Shown: in pieces, positions 54,146-63,951 of the stretch | How the letters are laid out: each line of letters opens with the position of its first letter | Position numbering within the stretch: position 1 is the first letter of the stretch | DNA from: Tropicimonas sp. IMCC34043 | GTDB lineage: Bacteria > Pseudomonadota > Alphaproteobacteria > Rhodobacterales > Rhodobacteraceae | DNA length: 64,000 nucleotides | NCBI RefSeq assembly: GCF_003390845.1 | Contig: NZ_QMEK01000003.1 | Coordinates: 310,001-374,000 of the forward strand | Direction: 5' to 3' | Program-made: the position numbers and the translations under genes | Notes under the pieces: generated by a model | Databases searched by the model: none | What the model saw: only the letters and a program-made list of their open reading frames with translations | What the model was told of the DNA's origin: nothing

Positions 54146-56095
54146 TCAGAAACTCGCGTTCAGCCCGGCATAGAATGTCCGCGGCGGGGCGAGATAGCCA
54201 AGCATTTCCTGGTAATTCTCGTCGAACAGGTTTTCGATCCGGGCGGTCAGCACGAGGCTGTCGTTGACCTGATGCTGGGCGGTGACATTGACGACGGTAT
54301 AATCGTCAAGCTCCACCCGGTCGACGCCGAAGGACGCCGTGGTGTAGTCGAAGTCCCAGTTGCCGGAGATATAGCGCAGATCGGCCCCGATCAGGGTCTT
54401 GTCGTTCGGCAGCAGATAGCTGGCGCGCAGGCCAAGCTCGTTCTTCGGGCGGCGCACTTCGACATCGCCATCGGGATCGGTGGCGTCGAGCCAGGTGTAG
54501 TCGAGCCCGAGCGTCAGCCCGTTGTTGAGATCGAGCGCCGCCGAAAACTCGACACCATGGCGGTCGCTGGTGCCGTCCTCGTTGAAGGGCGTCGATTCGC
54601 CGGTGTCATAGTCATAGGTCGAAGAAATCTCGTCGGTCAGTTCCGAGCGGAAATAGGTCACGTCGATGACCGCCATGTCGTTCAGGAACCGCTGCTCGAT
54701 GCCGACATCCCAGCCCTTGCTCGACTCGGGCTTCAGGTCCGGATTGCCGACCCAGGTGCCGGGGTTATAGCCGAACTGTTCGTACATCGTCGGGTTCTGC
54801 GTGCCGGTTCCGGCCGAGGCGTGCAGCCGCGTGGTCTGGTTCGGCAGCAGATAGGACAGGCCCAGCGACCAGGTGTCGGTATCCTCGAAGTCGTCGTTGT
54901 CGTCATGCCGCGCCGTCGCCTGCAGGGTGAAGGCATCGTCGAAGAAACTGCCGCGGTATTCGACGACATAGCCGTAAAGGCGCCGCTTTTCTTCGTCCAT
55001 CATCGCGGGGTCATAGACGAGGCTCGCATCGTTGTTCTGGAAGGTCTCTTCCTTGCTTTCGACCAGAAAGCTGACGATCTGCGCCGCGCTGTCGACGTCG
55101 GCACCGTCGAGCGACACGCTGCCGCGATAGGCCAGCCGCGTACGGGTCGAGGTGGTGTCCGAGGTCGCCTGGCCCGCGTCGGTATCGCGGCTGTCCATGA
55201 TCCCGCGGTTGAAGCTGAGTTCGGACCGGAACCGGCCATCGAAGCTGTCGATATTGGCAAAGGCCGAGCCGAAGAAATCGTTGACCTCGGACTGCAGGTC
55301 GGCGTCGGTCACCAGGTCCTCGACCGTCGCCGCGCCGAAATTGAACTGGTCATAGTCGGAATTGCGTTCGACGTGGCGCAGGGTGGCGCCAAGCGTGATG
55401 TCTTCGCCCAGATTGATCTCGCCCTTGGCGTTCAATGTGGTGTTCGCGTCGGAGTCGTCGTTGCCGCCGTCGCTGTCCGAGATGTCATAGCCGCCGGTTA
55501 CCCGCCGCGCGGCCGAGAACGACAGGTTCCCGGTCTCGCCGCCATAGCGCAGCGAGAGCTTTCCGCCGCCGCTGTGCAATGTGCCGACCTCGGCATTGGC
55601 GCTGCCGGAGAAGCCGGGTTCGGTTGCGCCCTTGGTGATGACATTGATCACGCCGCCCATGGCGTTCGAGCCGAAGACCGACGATTGCGGCCCGCGCAGC
55701 ACTTCGATCCGCTCGATGTCGTCGGTCAGCAGATTGGCAAAGTCATAGGCGCCCGAAGCGGGGTTCGAGACCTCGATCCCGTCGATCAGCACCAGCGTGT
55801 GGTTGGCCTCGGCGCCGCGCAGCCGCACGGTCGTCAGCCCGCCGGGGTTGCCGGTCTGGCTGACCGAAACGCCGGGCAGCGCGCGCAGGGCATCGGCCGC
55901 ATGCTTGATCTGACGCTCGGCAATATCCTTGGCGGTGACGACGCTGACGGCGTGGCCATAACGTTCGGCCTCGATCGGGGTCAGGCCGCCGCCGACGATG
56001 ATCTCGTCAAGCTGCACGGGCTCGCTGTCCTGGGCAAGGGCGGGGGCGGCCACCAGCATGGTGGTGGCGCCAAGGGCGTAAAGGGCGTGTTTCAT
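54146..56095 (-). CDS. btuB: TonB-dependent cobalamin receptor
   Basis: 649-residue outer-membrane receptor. Signal peptide MKHALYALGATTMLVAAPALA, a TonB-box-like stretch (LDEIIVGGG), plug domain (IAERQIKHAADALRALPGVSVS, VLIDGIEVSNPASGAYDF, IERIEVLRGPQSSVFGSNAMGG) and a 22-strand barrel ending in an aromatic residue (FYAGLNASF). The start at 56095 follows GGGG. Preceded by a cobalamin riboswitch about 150 nt upstream, so expression should fall when B12 is plentiful. Confidence 0.94.
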   Translation of the reverse strand: MKHALYALGATTMLVAAPALAQDSEPVQLDEIIVGGGLTPIEAERYGHAVSVVTAKDIAERQIKHAADALRALPGVSVSQTGNPGGLTTVRLRGAEANHTLVLIDGIEVSNPASGAYDFANLLTDDIERIEVLRGPQSSVFGSNAMGGVINVITKGATEPGFSGSANAEVGTLHSGGGKLSLRYGGETGNLSFSAARRVTGGYDISDSDGGNDDSDANTTLNAKGEINLGEDITLGATLRHVERNSDYDQFNFGAATVEDLVTDADLQSEVNDFFGSAFANIDSFDGRFRSELSFNRGIMDSRDTDAGQATSDTTSTRTRLAYRGSVSLDGADVDSAAQIVSFLVESKEETFQNNDASLVYDPAMMDEEKRRLYGYVVEYRGSFFDDAFTLQATARHDDNDDFEDTDTWSLGLSYLLPNQTTRLHASAGTGTQNPTMYEQFGYNPGTWVGNPDLKPESSKGWDVGIEQRFLNDMAVIDVTYFRSELTDEISSTYDYDTGESTPFNEDGTSDRHGVEFSAALDLNNGLTLGLDYTWLDATDPDGDVEVRRPKNELGLRASYLLPNDKTLIGADLRYISGNWDFDYTTASFGVDRVELDDYTVVNVTAQHQVNDSLVLTARIENLFDENYQEMLGYLAPPRTFYAGLNASF

Positions 56096-56812
56096 ATCGA
56101 ACCCCGACTGGCGGGCAGCACACAGGCTGCACCGGTGACAGAAATCATGCCCTTGGCCGGTGTCATCCATGCCGCGGGCGATTGCGTGTGCCACCACTGC
56201 GGAAAGGGTCCGCTGTCCGCCGCGCGCCCCGCACGGGAACCGGGTTGGCCGCCTTGGCAGGTCTCCTGACTTACGGGTCGTCGCAGGGGCCGGCCTTCCC
56301 GCGGATTGGCTCCGCAGTGGCGTCGTCGGCCCTGCTCTCCGCTTACAGTTGCGGGGGCAGTCGCGGATTCGGCGTATTTCGCCCCACCGCTGTTCCCTTT
56401 TCATCGGACGGCAGACCGCCCGAACCAAAGCGCGCGCACTTTTGATCTCTGTGCCCCTGGTGCCAAGGGCAAAACCGCGGAACGCTGCCGTCGGACTGCG
56501 ACTGCGGTCGATCTGCAACGGAGCGAGGGACGGGTCGGTCCGGGCACGCAGCATTCCGCCAAAACTGGATCCGGCACCGCAGATGGTCCGTTACACCTCG
56601 CAACCGATCCTGTATGGATTCGGTCCTGAACGACATGGACGGAAGCAACCGTTCAGCGACCCCCGAGGCATGATGTTGGCCGAGCAGCAGACGCATCAGA
56701 TCGAACCGTCAGCCATGACGGGGCGGGCGCCAACAGGCGTCGGTCCCGGCACCGTTTCGTCGATCCCGATCCTCAACCAGAAGTCCCGAACCATCAATAC
56801 AGGAACCGACCG
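56096..56812. other. btuB leader and divergent intergenic region
   Basis: 717 bp with no supported gene. It contains about 150 nt of leader between btuB and the riboswitch, the riboswitch itself (56245-56425), and about 390 bp upstream of it. The upstream part carries two dyads, CTGAACG (56626-56632)/CGTTCAG (56650-56656) and CCGTCA (56706-56711)/TGACGG (56716-56721), of unknown role. The btuB promoter must lie right of 56425, but I could not fix it. Confidence 0.65.
56245..56425 (-). promoter_or_regulatory. Cobalamin riboswitch
   Basis: Read on the minus strand, the conserved aptamer blocks occur in order: AAAAGGGAACAGCGGTG, AATCCGCGACTGCCCCCGC, AACTGTAAGCGG (56350 leftwards), GCCACTGCGG, and the B12-box AAGTCAGGAGACCTGCC (about 56255-56270). 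Order and spacing match the cobalamin aptamer. It lies upstream of btuB and should switch off the btuBFCD-cbiZ operon on adenosylcobalamin binding. The exact ends and the expression platform were not resolved. Confidence 0.95.
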
Positions 56813-56995
56813 ATGATCGACCGCCTGATCCAGGACATGATCATGATGCTGGACCAATTCGTGACAAATGTCGGTGCAGGCCGGATGGGCGCCGCGGAAT
56901 GGGGGGTGCTCCTGGGCATGGCGCTGTTCACTGCGGGGACCGTCGTTGTCGGGGTGATAATGCGCGGGGCCATCTCCGAGACTCCCGAAGACTGA
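56813..56995 (+). CDS. Small single-pass membrane protein, hypothetical
   Basis: 60 residues: MIDRLIQDMIMMLDQFVTNV, a hydrophobic helix WGVLLGMALFTAGTVVVGVI and an acidic tail ending ETPED. AGGAA lies 8 bp before the ATG. Coding is plausible from the ribosome site, the clear transmembrane helix and the lack of any competing gene, but I recognise no family. Confidence 0.5.
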   Translation: MIDRLIQDMIMMLDQFVTNVGAGRMGAAEWGVLLGMALFTAGTVVVGVIMRGAISETPED

Positions 56996-57059
56996 CTGTC
57001 CCGCGCTTCGCGCAGCCGATATGGGCCATGTCTGGGCGGAAGGGGGCAGCCGTGCGCGC

Positions 57060-57863
57060 CTATTTCTTTGGATACAGCATGGTGATCTGCAGCCGGGCAC
57101 CCCAGCCCTCTGGGCCGTATTCGGGGGCATCGGCCCAATAGCGGGCGCCGAGCGTTACCTGCACCGGCAGATGCCCGACCTTCACGATTTGTCCCACCGT
57201 CAGGTTGATCGGCACCGACCAGTCCTCGTCCACCCAGTCATAGGTCGATTCGGTGTTCACGCCGAACGATGTGGCCTTTTTCGTCGTGTAGCTGACGAAA
57301 GGCTGGGCATAGAGCTGGTTGATCTCGCCATCGTCGTCATTGTCGGTGACCGACCAGATCTGGTTGACCAGTGCGCCATAGGTCCAGCCGTGGCTTTGCT
57401 TCAGCGCGACGCCGGTCAGGCCGAGCCCCCATTGGTCGGTCGCGATGTCGTCGGTCACGGTCGGGATCAGGACGACCGGCCCCACCCCCCAGATCAGCCC
57501 GGCCGGGCCGGGATCCTTGGGCGAGAAGAAAAAGCTTTGCGTGGTCGGGCCGAAGCCGATCTGGCGGCCATCGACGTCCGAAATGTTCTGGTTGTAGACC
57601 GGCAGGATGGTGCGCGAGATCAGGTTCCAGTTCTCGCTGATCGAGATCGGAATCACTGGCTGGATGTTGAGGTAGTACTGCTCACCCTTGCCGCCGGGAA
57701 AGCCCTGATTGTAGTTGAACTGGAACGGCACCGAGATCAGGTCGGCGACCGGGTTCGACAGTTTCTTGGCCAGATCGGCGCTGTCCGAACCGCTCTGGGC
57801 TGTTGCGGCCGATGCCAGCGCAAAGGCCGACAGGGTGGCGAGGGCGGTCAGCTTGCGGATCAT
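57060..57863 (-). CDS. Outer-membrane beta-barrel protein (phenol-degradation MetA-like transporter)
   Basis: 267 residues with signal peptide MIRKLTALATLSAFALASAATA. The mature part alternates polar and hydrophobic residues as in a barrel: PVADLISVPFQFNYNQG, LNIQPVIPISISENWNLISRT, WGVGPVVLIPTVTDD; it ends LQITMLYPKK. The pattern resembles proteins annotated as transporters of the MetA-pathway-of-phenol-degradation family. It lies downstream of the sulfatase gene on the same strand, separated by a terminator, so it is probably its own unit. Confidence 0.75.
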   Translation of the reverse strand: MIRKLTALATLSAFALASAATAQSGSDSADLAKKLSNPVADLISVPFQFNYNQGFPGGKGEQYYLNIQPVIPISISENWNLISRTILPVYNQNISDVDGRQIGFGPTTQSFFFSPKDPGPAGLIWGVGPVVLIPTVTDDIATDQWGLGLTGVALKQSHGWTYGALVNQIWSVTDNDDDGEINQLYAQPFVSYTTKKATSFGVNTESTYDWVDEDWSVPINLTVGQIVKVGHLPVQVTLGARYWADAPEYGPEGWGARLQITMLYPKK

Positions 57864-58035
57864 GGCAGTCCCCTGTGGTCGTTGCGACGCATCACAGAAT
57901 GGCAGTTTCCGTAGGGTCCGAAAAGTTTGTCCTTTGGTCAACTTTTGCACCGGCGACGTGCCCGCGTCCATTCGGATGTTCGCCGCGACGCTGTGCGATT
58001 GCCCCTGTGTGGCGAGGTTGCGGCACCAGAAGGCG

Positions 58036-58070
58036 GAAAAACGCCGGGCCCAAGCGGTGGGACCCGGCGT
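58036..58070 (-). terminator. Intrinsic terminator after the sulfatase gene
   Basis: ACGCCGGG (58041-58048) and CCCGGCGT (58063-58070) form a GC stem that can extend through CCCA/TGGG. On the minus strand it is followed by a run of five T (58041-58037). It lies 25-60 bp after the sulfatase stop. Confidence 0.85.
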
Positions 58071-58095
58071 GATGTTTACAGAAGGCCGGTCTGTC

Positions 58096-60666
58096 TTAGC
58101 CTTTGTCGCCCTGGGCGCTCGCGGCGGCCTCGAGCTTCTGGATATCCTCGGGGCTGAGCTTCGGGCGCGTGATGTCGAGCGTGATCTTGTCGATCGTCCC
58201 GTTGAAGGCGAACGGCACCTGGTAATCGGCGTCATTGACCCCGGTCAGGGTATCCGAGCCGATGTCCTGGCTCTCGTCCCAGGCGAGGGTGATCGGGATG
58301 GTATGCTCCATCTTCTGCCGCGCCACCTCCTTGCCGTCGACGCGCATCACCCCTTCGGCGCCCCGGCCGACGCCGGAGAGGCTGTTGAAGGCGAAGGTGC
58401 CGAAGCCGAGCCCGTCGTAGTTGAACTCGAACTCGAGCGTGTGCTTGCCCGGAGTGAGCTTGGTGTCGCTCTCCCAGCGCACCCGCTCCAGATCGACGAG
58501 GTTCCAGGTGTAGACCGGCACGCCCTTCAGGATATAGAAACCGTGTCCGCCGAACTTGCCGCCCTGGGTGAACAGCATCCCGTCGCCGCCGTCCTCGCCC
58601 ACCTCGATATCGGCGGTGATCTTGTAGGACGCGTTGAGCAGCAGCGGCTCCGTGCCGTTCGGGTTGCCCGCGACCGGATAGGTGTACTCAAAATGGCTCT
58701 TGCCGGCGATGACGCTCGGACGCGGCGTCACCATTCGCGGGGCGAGCGAGTTGTCGAGCGGGAAGACATGGTACTTCGACGCCTCGGCGATGAAGAGTTG
58801 CTGCATGTCGCGCAGCTTGTCAGGCATCTCCGCCGCGAGGTCGTTGTTCTGCGTCCAGTCCTTCGTCAGGTCATAGAGCTCCCATTTGAAACTGTTCATC
58901 ACGTCCTGCGCCGGCACCGAGAACAGCGACCAGGGATCGACGATCGGCGTGGTGTTCGCGTACCAGCCGTTGTTGTAGATGCCGCGGTTGCCGAACATCT
59001 CGAAATACTGGACCTTGTGCCGGGTCGGGTCGTCCGGCTTCGCGTCCCAGGTGTAGACCATGCTGGTGCCGTCGAACGGCTTTTGCTCGATGCCATAGAC
59101 GAACTGCGGCGCCGGGATGCCGGTCGCTTCGAGAACCGTCGGAACGATGTCGATGAAATGGCTGAACTGGTTGCGGACCCCGCCCTTGTCGGTGATGCGG
59201 TTCGGCCAGGACATCACCATTCCCTGCCGGGTGCCGCCGAAGTGCGAGGCGATCTGCTTGGTCCACTTGAACGGCGTGTCGAAGGCCCAGGTCCAGCCCA
59301 CGGCCATGTGGTTGTAGGTCTGGTCGGTGCCCCAGAGGTCGTAGAAGTCCTTGAGTTGCACGTCGACCGGCGGGGTCACGCCATTGAACTGCGCGACCTC
59401 GTTCGGCGTGCCGATCGGCGAGCCCTCGGCCGAAGAGCCATTGTCGCCGACGATGTAGATGATCAGCGTGTTGTCGAGCTTGCCCATCCGCCGGATGGTG
59501 TCGATCACCCGGCCGTTCTCGTGGTCGGCGTAGGCGAGGTAGGCGGCATAGACGTTCACCTGCCGGAGGAAGAGCTTCTTCTCGTCGTCGCTGAGGTCGT
59601 CCCACTGCTTCAGATCATCGGGCCACGGCGTCAGCTCGGCTGTCTGCGGGATGACCCCAAGCTCTTTCTGCTTGGCGAAGATCGTGTCGCGCAGCTTGTT
59701 CCAGCCGTCGTCGAACAGGTGCATCGCTTCGATCTTGTCGACCCACTCCTTCGTCGGATGGTGTGGCGCATGGGTGGCGCCGGGCGCGAGATAGACGAAG
59801 AACTTCTTGTCCGGGTCGATCGAGTTCAGCGTCTCGAGCTGACGGATCGCGTCATCGGCCTCGGCGGTGATCAGGTTCCAGCCCGGGTTGTCCCGGAACG
59901 GGTAGATCTGCGTCGTGTCGTTGAACAGGTTCGGCTGCCACTGGTTGGCGTCGCCGCCCATGAAGCCGTAGAAATGGTCGAAGCCGAAGACTTCGCCGGT
60001 CGGCCACTGGTCGAACGGCCCGACCTGGCTTTCGGTATAGGGCGGGGTGTTGTGGTTCTTGCCGTACCACGAGGTGTTGTAGCCGTTGGCCGACAGGATC
60101 GTCGCCACGGCGACCTCGTCGCGGCCGATCACCGAGTCGTAGCCCGGATAGCCGGTCGACTGCTCGGCGATGACGCCGAAGCCGGCATTGTGGTGGTTGC
60201 GCCCGGTGAGCAGCGCCGCCCGCGACGGCGAGCAGAGCGCCGTCGAGTTGAAATTGGTGTAGCGCAGCCCGTCCGCTGCCAGCTGGTCGAGCGCCGGCAT
60301 CGGGATCACCCCGCCGAAGGTGGAGCCGGCGCCGAAGCCGGTGTCGTCGGTCAGGATGACGAGGACATTCGGCGCATCCTGCGGTGGCACGATCCGCGGC
60401 GGCCAGTAGGGCGTCGAGTCGTGGGCGTTGAGTTCGATCGTTCCCGCGAAGGACGGTGGGACATTCGGGATGTAGTTGCCGTCGATCACAGCGGTCGCGT
60501 CCGGGGATCCCGGCGCCGGCGCGGCATCGCGATGGTTGTTCATCCCTGTCGTGACATGCGAGTCGATCGCGACCCCGGCAGGATTGTCCTGCGCAAAGCC
60601 CGGCATCGTGCCGAGCGCCGTCAGACCAAGGCCGATGGCCAGTCTGAAAAGCAATCTGGAAGTCAT
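58096..60666 (-). CDS. Arylsulfatase, periplasmic
   Basis: 856 residues with signal peptide (MTSRLLFRLAIGLGLTALGT...GFAQ). Type I sulfatase features: metal Asp pair in VLVILTDDTGFG (107-108) and the C145-S-P-S-R149 motif in ALCSPSRAALLTGRN, whose Cys is converted to formylglycine. It is long for the family, with a C-terminal beta-sandwich-like extension (from about residue 650), as in large bacterial arylsulfatases. It hydrolyses sulfate esters; the formylglycine-generating enzyme is not in the window. Divergent from an AraC regulator and followed by a terminator. Confidence 0.93.
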   Translation of the reverse strand: MTSRLLFRLAIGLGLTALGTMPGFAQDNPAGVAIDSHVTTGMNNHRDAAPAPGSPDATAVIDGNYIPNVPPSFAGTIELNAHDSTPYWPPRIVPPQDAPNVLVILTDDTGFGAGSTFGGVIPMPALDQLAADGLRYTNFNSTALCSPSRAALLTGRNHHNAGFGVIAEQSTGYPGYDSVIGRDEVAVATILSANGYNTSWYGKNHNTPPYTESQVGPFDQWPTGEVFGFDHFYGFMGGDANQWQPNLFNDTTQIYPFRDNPGWNLITAEADDAIRQLETLNSIDPDKKFFVYLAPGATHAPHHPTKEWVDKIEAMHLFDDGWNKLRDTIFAKQKELGVIPQTAELTPWPDDLKQWDDLSDDEKKLFLRQVNVYAAYLAYADHENGRVIDTIRRMGKLDNTLIIYIVGDNGSSAEGSPIGTPNEVAQFNGVTPPVDVQLKDFYDLWGTDQTYNHMAVGWTWAFDTPFKWTKQIASHFGGTRQGMVMSWPNRITDKGGVRNQFSHFIDIVPTVLEATGIPAPQFVYGIEQKPFDGTSMVYTWDAKPDDPTRHKVQYFEMFGNRGIYNNGWYANTTPIVDPWSLFSVPAQDVMNSFKWELYDLTKDWTQNNDLAAEMPDKLRDMQQLFIAEASKYHVFPLDNSLAPRMVTPRPSVIAGKSHFEYTYPVAGNPNGTEPLLLNASYKITADIEVGEDGGDGMLFTQGGKFGGHGFYILKGVPVYTWNLVDLERVRWESDTKLTPGKHTLEFEFNYDGLGFGTFAFNSLSGVGRGAEGVMRVDGKEVARQKMEHTIPITLAWDESQDIGSDTLTGVNDADYQVPFAFNGTIDKITLDITRPKLSPEDIQKLEAAASAQGDKG

Positions 60667-60867
60667 TGTCGTTCCTTCTCCCGTTTGTCCGGCCTGTCGT
60701 CCGATACGCGCCACCACGGCGACCGGTTCGCCGCGCAATTCAGGCGCCATGCCGAATCCGTGATGGTAGAATGCGTCGGCTTGACCTAGCGTGGCTTCCC
60801 ATTGCGTGCCAAAACCTCATCAACTTCATCTTGTTTGAGCCATGTGATAGTTGAACAGCCGCCGCCA

Positions 60868-61959
60868 ATGTCCAGTTCCTTTCCCCTGATACGTGCCTCG
60901 GTCCTCGTTCCCTTCGTGAGATGGATGCGCGACAACGGGCGCCCGATAGATCAGGCCCTGCGGTTGGCCGAGCTGAACGCTCCGCCATGGGAACAGCCCG
61001 ACCGCCCGATCGCCTTTCATAGTGGAATGCGGTTTCTGCAGGATCTGGCGCTGCGCGAGGGGCCGGACATTGGCCACCGCGTTGTATCCGAGGCGAGCCT
61101 TTCGGAAATTGGCCTGCTGAGCCGGATCACGGCGGCGGCGGAAACGCCGCGGGAGGCGCTGGGTCTTTTGACGGTGGCGATGGCGCGCCATTCAACGCAC
61201 GAAAATATCTCCGTGGCACGGGTGTCTGGCGGCATGATGCTCCGCGAGCAGTTGCTGTTTCAAAGCGAACCCGAGCTGCGCCATGTCGAGCAGCAATATG
61301 TGGCGGCTCTGGTGCGGGCATTGTGCCGGGCGACCGGCTATCGCGGCGAGCCGCTGGAACAGGTCGAAATGACCCCGCATCCCGTCGCGGGGCTGTCGGG
61401 AATGTGGAACGGCCCGGGGATGCATGTGGTGGCAAGCACGACGCGAACGCTGTCGATCTTCATCCCCGACAAGGTCCTCGATCTGCCGTTTCGGCCGCAG
61501 ATTCGGGGTCAGATGCCGGTGGACGGATGCGAGCCGACCTGGGGCAGGGGATTTGTCAGCACGGCACGGGTCTATATCGAGAACATGCTCGACGGTGGCG
61601 AGCAATCGATCGACCGGTTCGCCGCCGCGGCGGGGCTGAGCCGCCGGACGCTGCAGCGCCGGCTGTCCGACGAAGGGACAAGTTATTCGGCGCTGCTGGA
61701 CGAGGTGCGGCGGAACCGGGCGCTGCGCGGTCTGGCTGAGGGATCGTCGCGGATTGGCGATATCGCCGCCGACCTCGGATATTCCGGGCAGCCGGCATTC
61801 CACCGGGCGGTGCGCCGATGGGCGACGGTCTCGCCAAGCGAACTGCGGCGTCTCGGCGGCGCCGGGGTGGCCGACAGGCCGGCGCTGGTGCCGGGGCGCC
61901 TGAGCGAGCCCGGCGCAAAGCAGCCCCGGACACGGTCGGCATCCCGCGCGGACCCCTGA
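60868..61959 (+). CDS. AraC family transcriptional regulator (arabinose-binding-domain type)
   Basis: 363 residues from MSSSFPLIRAS. N-terminal domain of the OruR/ToxT-related group and a C-terminal AraC domain (DRFAAAAGLSRRTLQRRLSDEGTSY; SRIGDIAADLGYSGQPAFHRAVRRW). Upstream in-frame starts (60802) look too early for homology. Shares a 201-bp divergent region with the sulfatase gene and probably regulates it. The last about 40 residues are a Pro/Arg-rich tail. Confidence 0.9.
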   Translation: MSSSFPLIRASVLVPFVRWMRDNGRPIDQALRLAELNAPPWEQPDRPIAFHSGMRFLQDLALREGPDIGHRVVSEASLSEIGLLSRITAAAETPREALGLLTVAMARHSTHENISVARVSGGMMLREQLLFQSEPELRHVEQQYVAALVRALCRATGYRGEPLEQVEMTPHPVAGLSGMWNGPGMHVVASTTRTLSIFIPDKVLDLPFRPQIRGQMPVDGCEPTWGRGFVSTARVYIENMLDGGEQSIDRFAAAAGLSRRTLQRRLSDEGTSYSALLDEVRRNRALRGLAEGSSRIGDIAADLGYSGQPAFHRAVRRWATVSPSELRRLGGAGVADRPALVPGRLSEPGAKQPRTRSASRADP

Positions 61960-62127
61960 GGATGTTCCGGAGGCCGGTGAGTTCCGGCGACGGACGGGCC
62001 GCGGGCGGATGGGCCGACCAGTTCGAGGCGCGGCTCAGACCTGGCGGTTGAGCACACCTATTGTGTATGTCTGCCGGCCCGACCGCGGCTGCGGGGCGCG
62101 GATCGGGCCGGCGCGGCTGAACCGGCG

Positions 62128-63105
62128 CTACTTCGGCCCCTCGACATGGCCACCGAAGCCAAAACGCATGGCCGACAGCAGCTTGTCGCCAAAGGTGTGC
62201 TCGACCCGGCTGCGATAGCGGGCATAGAGCGCCGAGGTCAGGACATGGGCCGGCACCGCTTCTTCCATCGCGGCCTCGATGGTCCAGTGCCCTTCGCCGC
62301 TGTCGGCGACATCGCCGCGGAACCGGTCGAGCCCGGGGTCCTCGGCCAGTTGTCGTGCGCAGAGATCGAGAAGCCACGAGCTGATCACGCTGCCGCGGCG
62401 CCAGACTTCGGCGACATCGGTCAGGTTGATGTCGAAGCGCTCGGCTTCGGGCAGGTGCTCGGCGCTCTTGCCTTTTAGGATGTCGAAGCCTTCGGCATAG
62501 GCTTGCATCAGGCCGTATTCGATGCCGTTGTGCACCATCTTGACGAAATGGCCCGATCCCACCGGCCCGGTGTGGATATAGCCCTGCTCGGCCCGGGCAT
62601 CGGCGGTGTCGCTGCGTGGGGTGCGGGGAATGTTGCCGATCCCCGGCGCGAGAGTGGCGAAGATCGGGTCGAGCCGGCACACCACCGCCTCTTCCCCGCC
62701 GATCATCATGCAATAGCCGCGCTCGAGTCCCCAGACCCCGCCCGAAGTGCCGACATCGACGTAATGCATGCCCTTTTCCTGCAGCGTCGCCGCCCGCCGG
62801 ACATCGTCCTTGTAATAGGAATTGCCGCCGTCGATCACCGTCTCGCCGGCCACACCGGCGGCGGCGATCTCGGCGATTGTCTGTTCGGTCGGCTCGCCCG
62901 CGGGCAGCATGACCCAATAGATCGCGTTGTCGCCGAGCTTCTCGCGCATGTCCCCGACCCCGAGGGAGGCTATCGCCCCGTCGCTGGCGAGCGCCGCGAC
63001 CGCCGCGTCGCTGCGGTCAAAGGCCACGACCTCGTGCCCGTCTCTCATCAGGCGGCGCGCGATATTGCCGCCCATCCGCCCCAGGCCGATTACGCCGAGT
63101 TTCAT
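62128..63105 (-). CDS. gnd: 6-phosphogluconate dehydrogenase, decarboxylating (GntZ/GndA type)
   Basis: 325 residues, the short form usually NAD-linked. N-terminal Rossmann motif [19 protein letters not shown], substrate/catalytic segments [21 protein letters not shown] and [22 protein letters not shown] (catalytic Lys in HFVKMVHN). Converts 6-phosphogluconate to ribulose 5-phosphate and CO2; the neighbouring rpe product then makes xylulose 5-phosphate. 131 bp separates it from rpe on the same strand. Confidence 0.94.
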   Translation of the reverse strand: MKLGVIGLGRMGGNIARRLMRDGHEVVAFDRSDAAVAALASDGAIASLGVGDMREKLGDNAIYWVMLPAGEPTEQTIAEIAAAGVAGETVIDGGNSYYKDDVRRAATLQEKGMHYVDVGTSGGVWGLERGYCMMIGGEEAVVCRLDPIFATLAPGIGNIPRTPRSDTADARAEQGYIHTGPVGSGHFVKMVHNGIEYGLMQAYAEGFDILKGKSAEHLPEAERFDINLTDVAEVWRRGSVISSWLLDLCARQLAEDPGLDRFRGDVADSGEGHWTIEAAMEEAVPAHVLTSALYARYRSRVEHTFGDKLLSAMRFGFGGHVEGPK

Positions 63106-63236
63106 GTTGCTGTCCTTTGCTGCTGTCCGCGCCGATTGTCGTCTCCGGTGCGGCAGGGCCGGCACGGAAGACGCACATGCGCCAAGGTCGCGCGTTCGGA
63201 CGGCGGGGGCAAGCAGCTGTCGCGCGGTGCGCGGCG

Positions 63237-63935
63237 TCAGGCGGGCTCGTGTACCGGCGCTGTGGCGGCCGCGCGGATCGCGCGGATGTTGGCGCCGTAG
63301 GCTGCGGGGCTTTCGACCGATCCGCCGCGGAACACCGCCGAGCCTGCGACCAGCACATTGGCGCCGGCCGAGACGACGATGGGGGCCGTCGTCGGGTCCA
63401 CGCCGCCGTCGATCTCGATATGCACCGGGCGGTCGCCGATCATCGACCGGAGCTTGCGGATCTTGCTCGACAGGTCGAGAAACTTTTGTCCGCCAAAGCC
63501 CGGGTTGACGGTCATCACGCAGATCAGGTCGGTCAGGTCGAGCAGATGCTCGACCGCCTCGGCCGGCGTGCCGGGGTTGAGCGCCACGCCCGCCTTCATC
63601 CCGGCGCCGCGGATCGCCTGCAAGGTGCGGTGGATATGCGGGCCCGCCTCGATATGCGCGGTCAGGATGTCGGCGCCCGCCTCGGCATAGGCGTCGATAA
63701 AGGGATCGACCGGCGCGATCATCAGGTGCACGTCCATGACCGTTTTCACGTGCGGGCGGAACGCCTTGACCGCCGGCGGGCCGAAGGTGAGGTTCGGCAC
63801 GAAATGACCGTCCATCACGTCGACATGCACCCAGTCGGCGCCCTCGGATTCGATGGCGCGGATCTCGGCGCCGAAGTTGGCGAAATCGGCGGAAAGGATC
63901 GACGGCGCGATCTTGATGGAACGGTCGAAGGTCAT
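63237..63935 (-). CDS. rpe: Ribulose-phosphate 3-epimerase
   Basis: 232-residue TIM barrel. Signature segments are [55 protein letters not shown] and [13 protein letters not shown]; metal-binding His and Asp residues are present. Interconverts ribulose 5-phosphate and xylulose 5-phosphate in the pentose phosphate or Calvin cycle. The start at 63935 lies 16 bp after the preceding gene's stop. Confidence 0.95.
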   Translation of the reverse strand: MTFDRSIKIAPSILSADFANFGAEIRAIESEGADWVHVDVMDGHFVPNLTFGPPAVKAFRPHVKTVMDVHLMIAPVDPFIDAYAEAGADILTAHIEAGPHIHRTLQAIRGAGMKAGVALNPGTPAEAVEHLLDLTDLICVMTVNPGFGGQKFLDLSSKIRKLRSMIGDRPVHIEIDGGVDPTTAPIVVSAGANVLVAGSAVFRGGSVESPAAYGANIRAIRAAATAPVHEPA

Positions 63936-63951
63936 CTTGGTCTCCTGTCGG

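Noticed and set aside
57715-60789. 1024-codon open frame antisense to the sulfatase
   Set aside because: It fully overlaps a convincing sulfatase gene; the translation is Val/Arg/Asp-rich with no family features.
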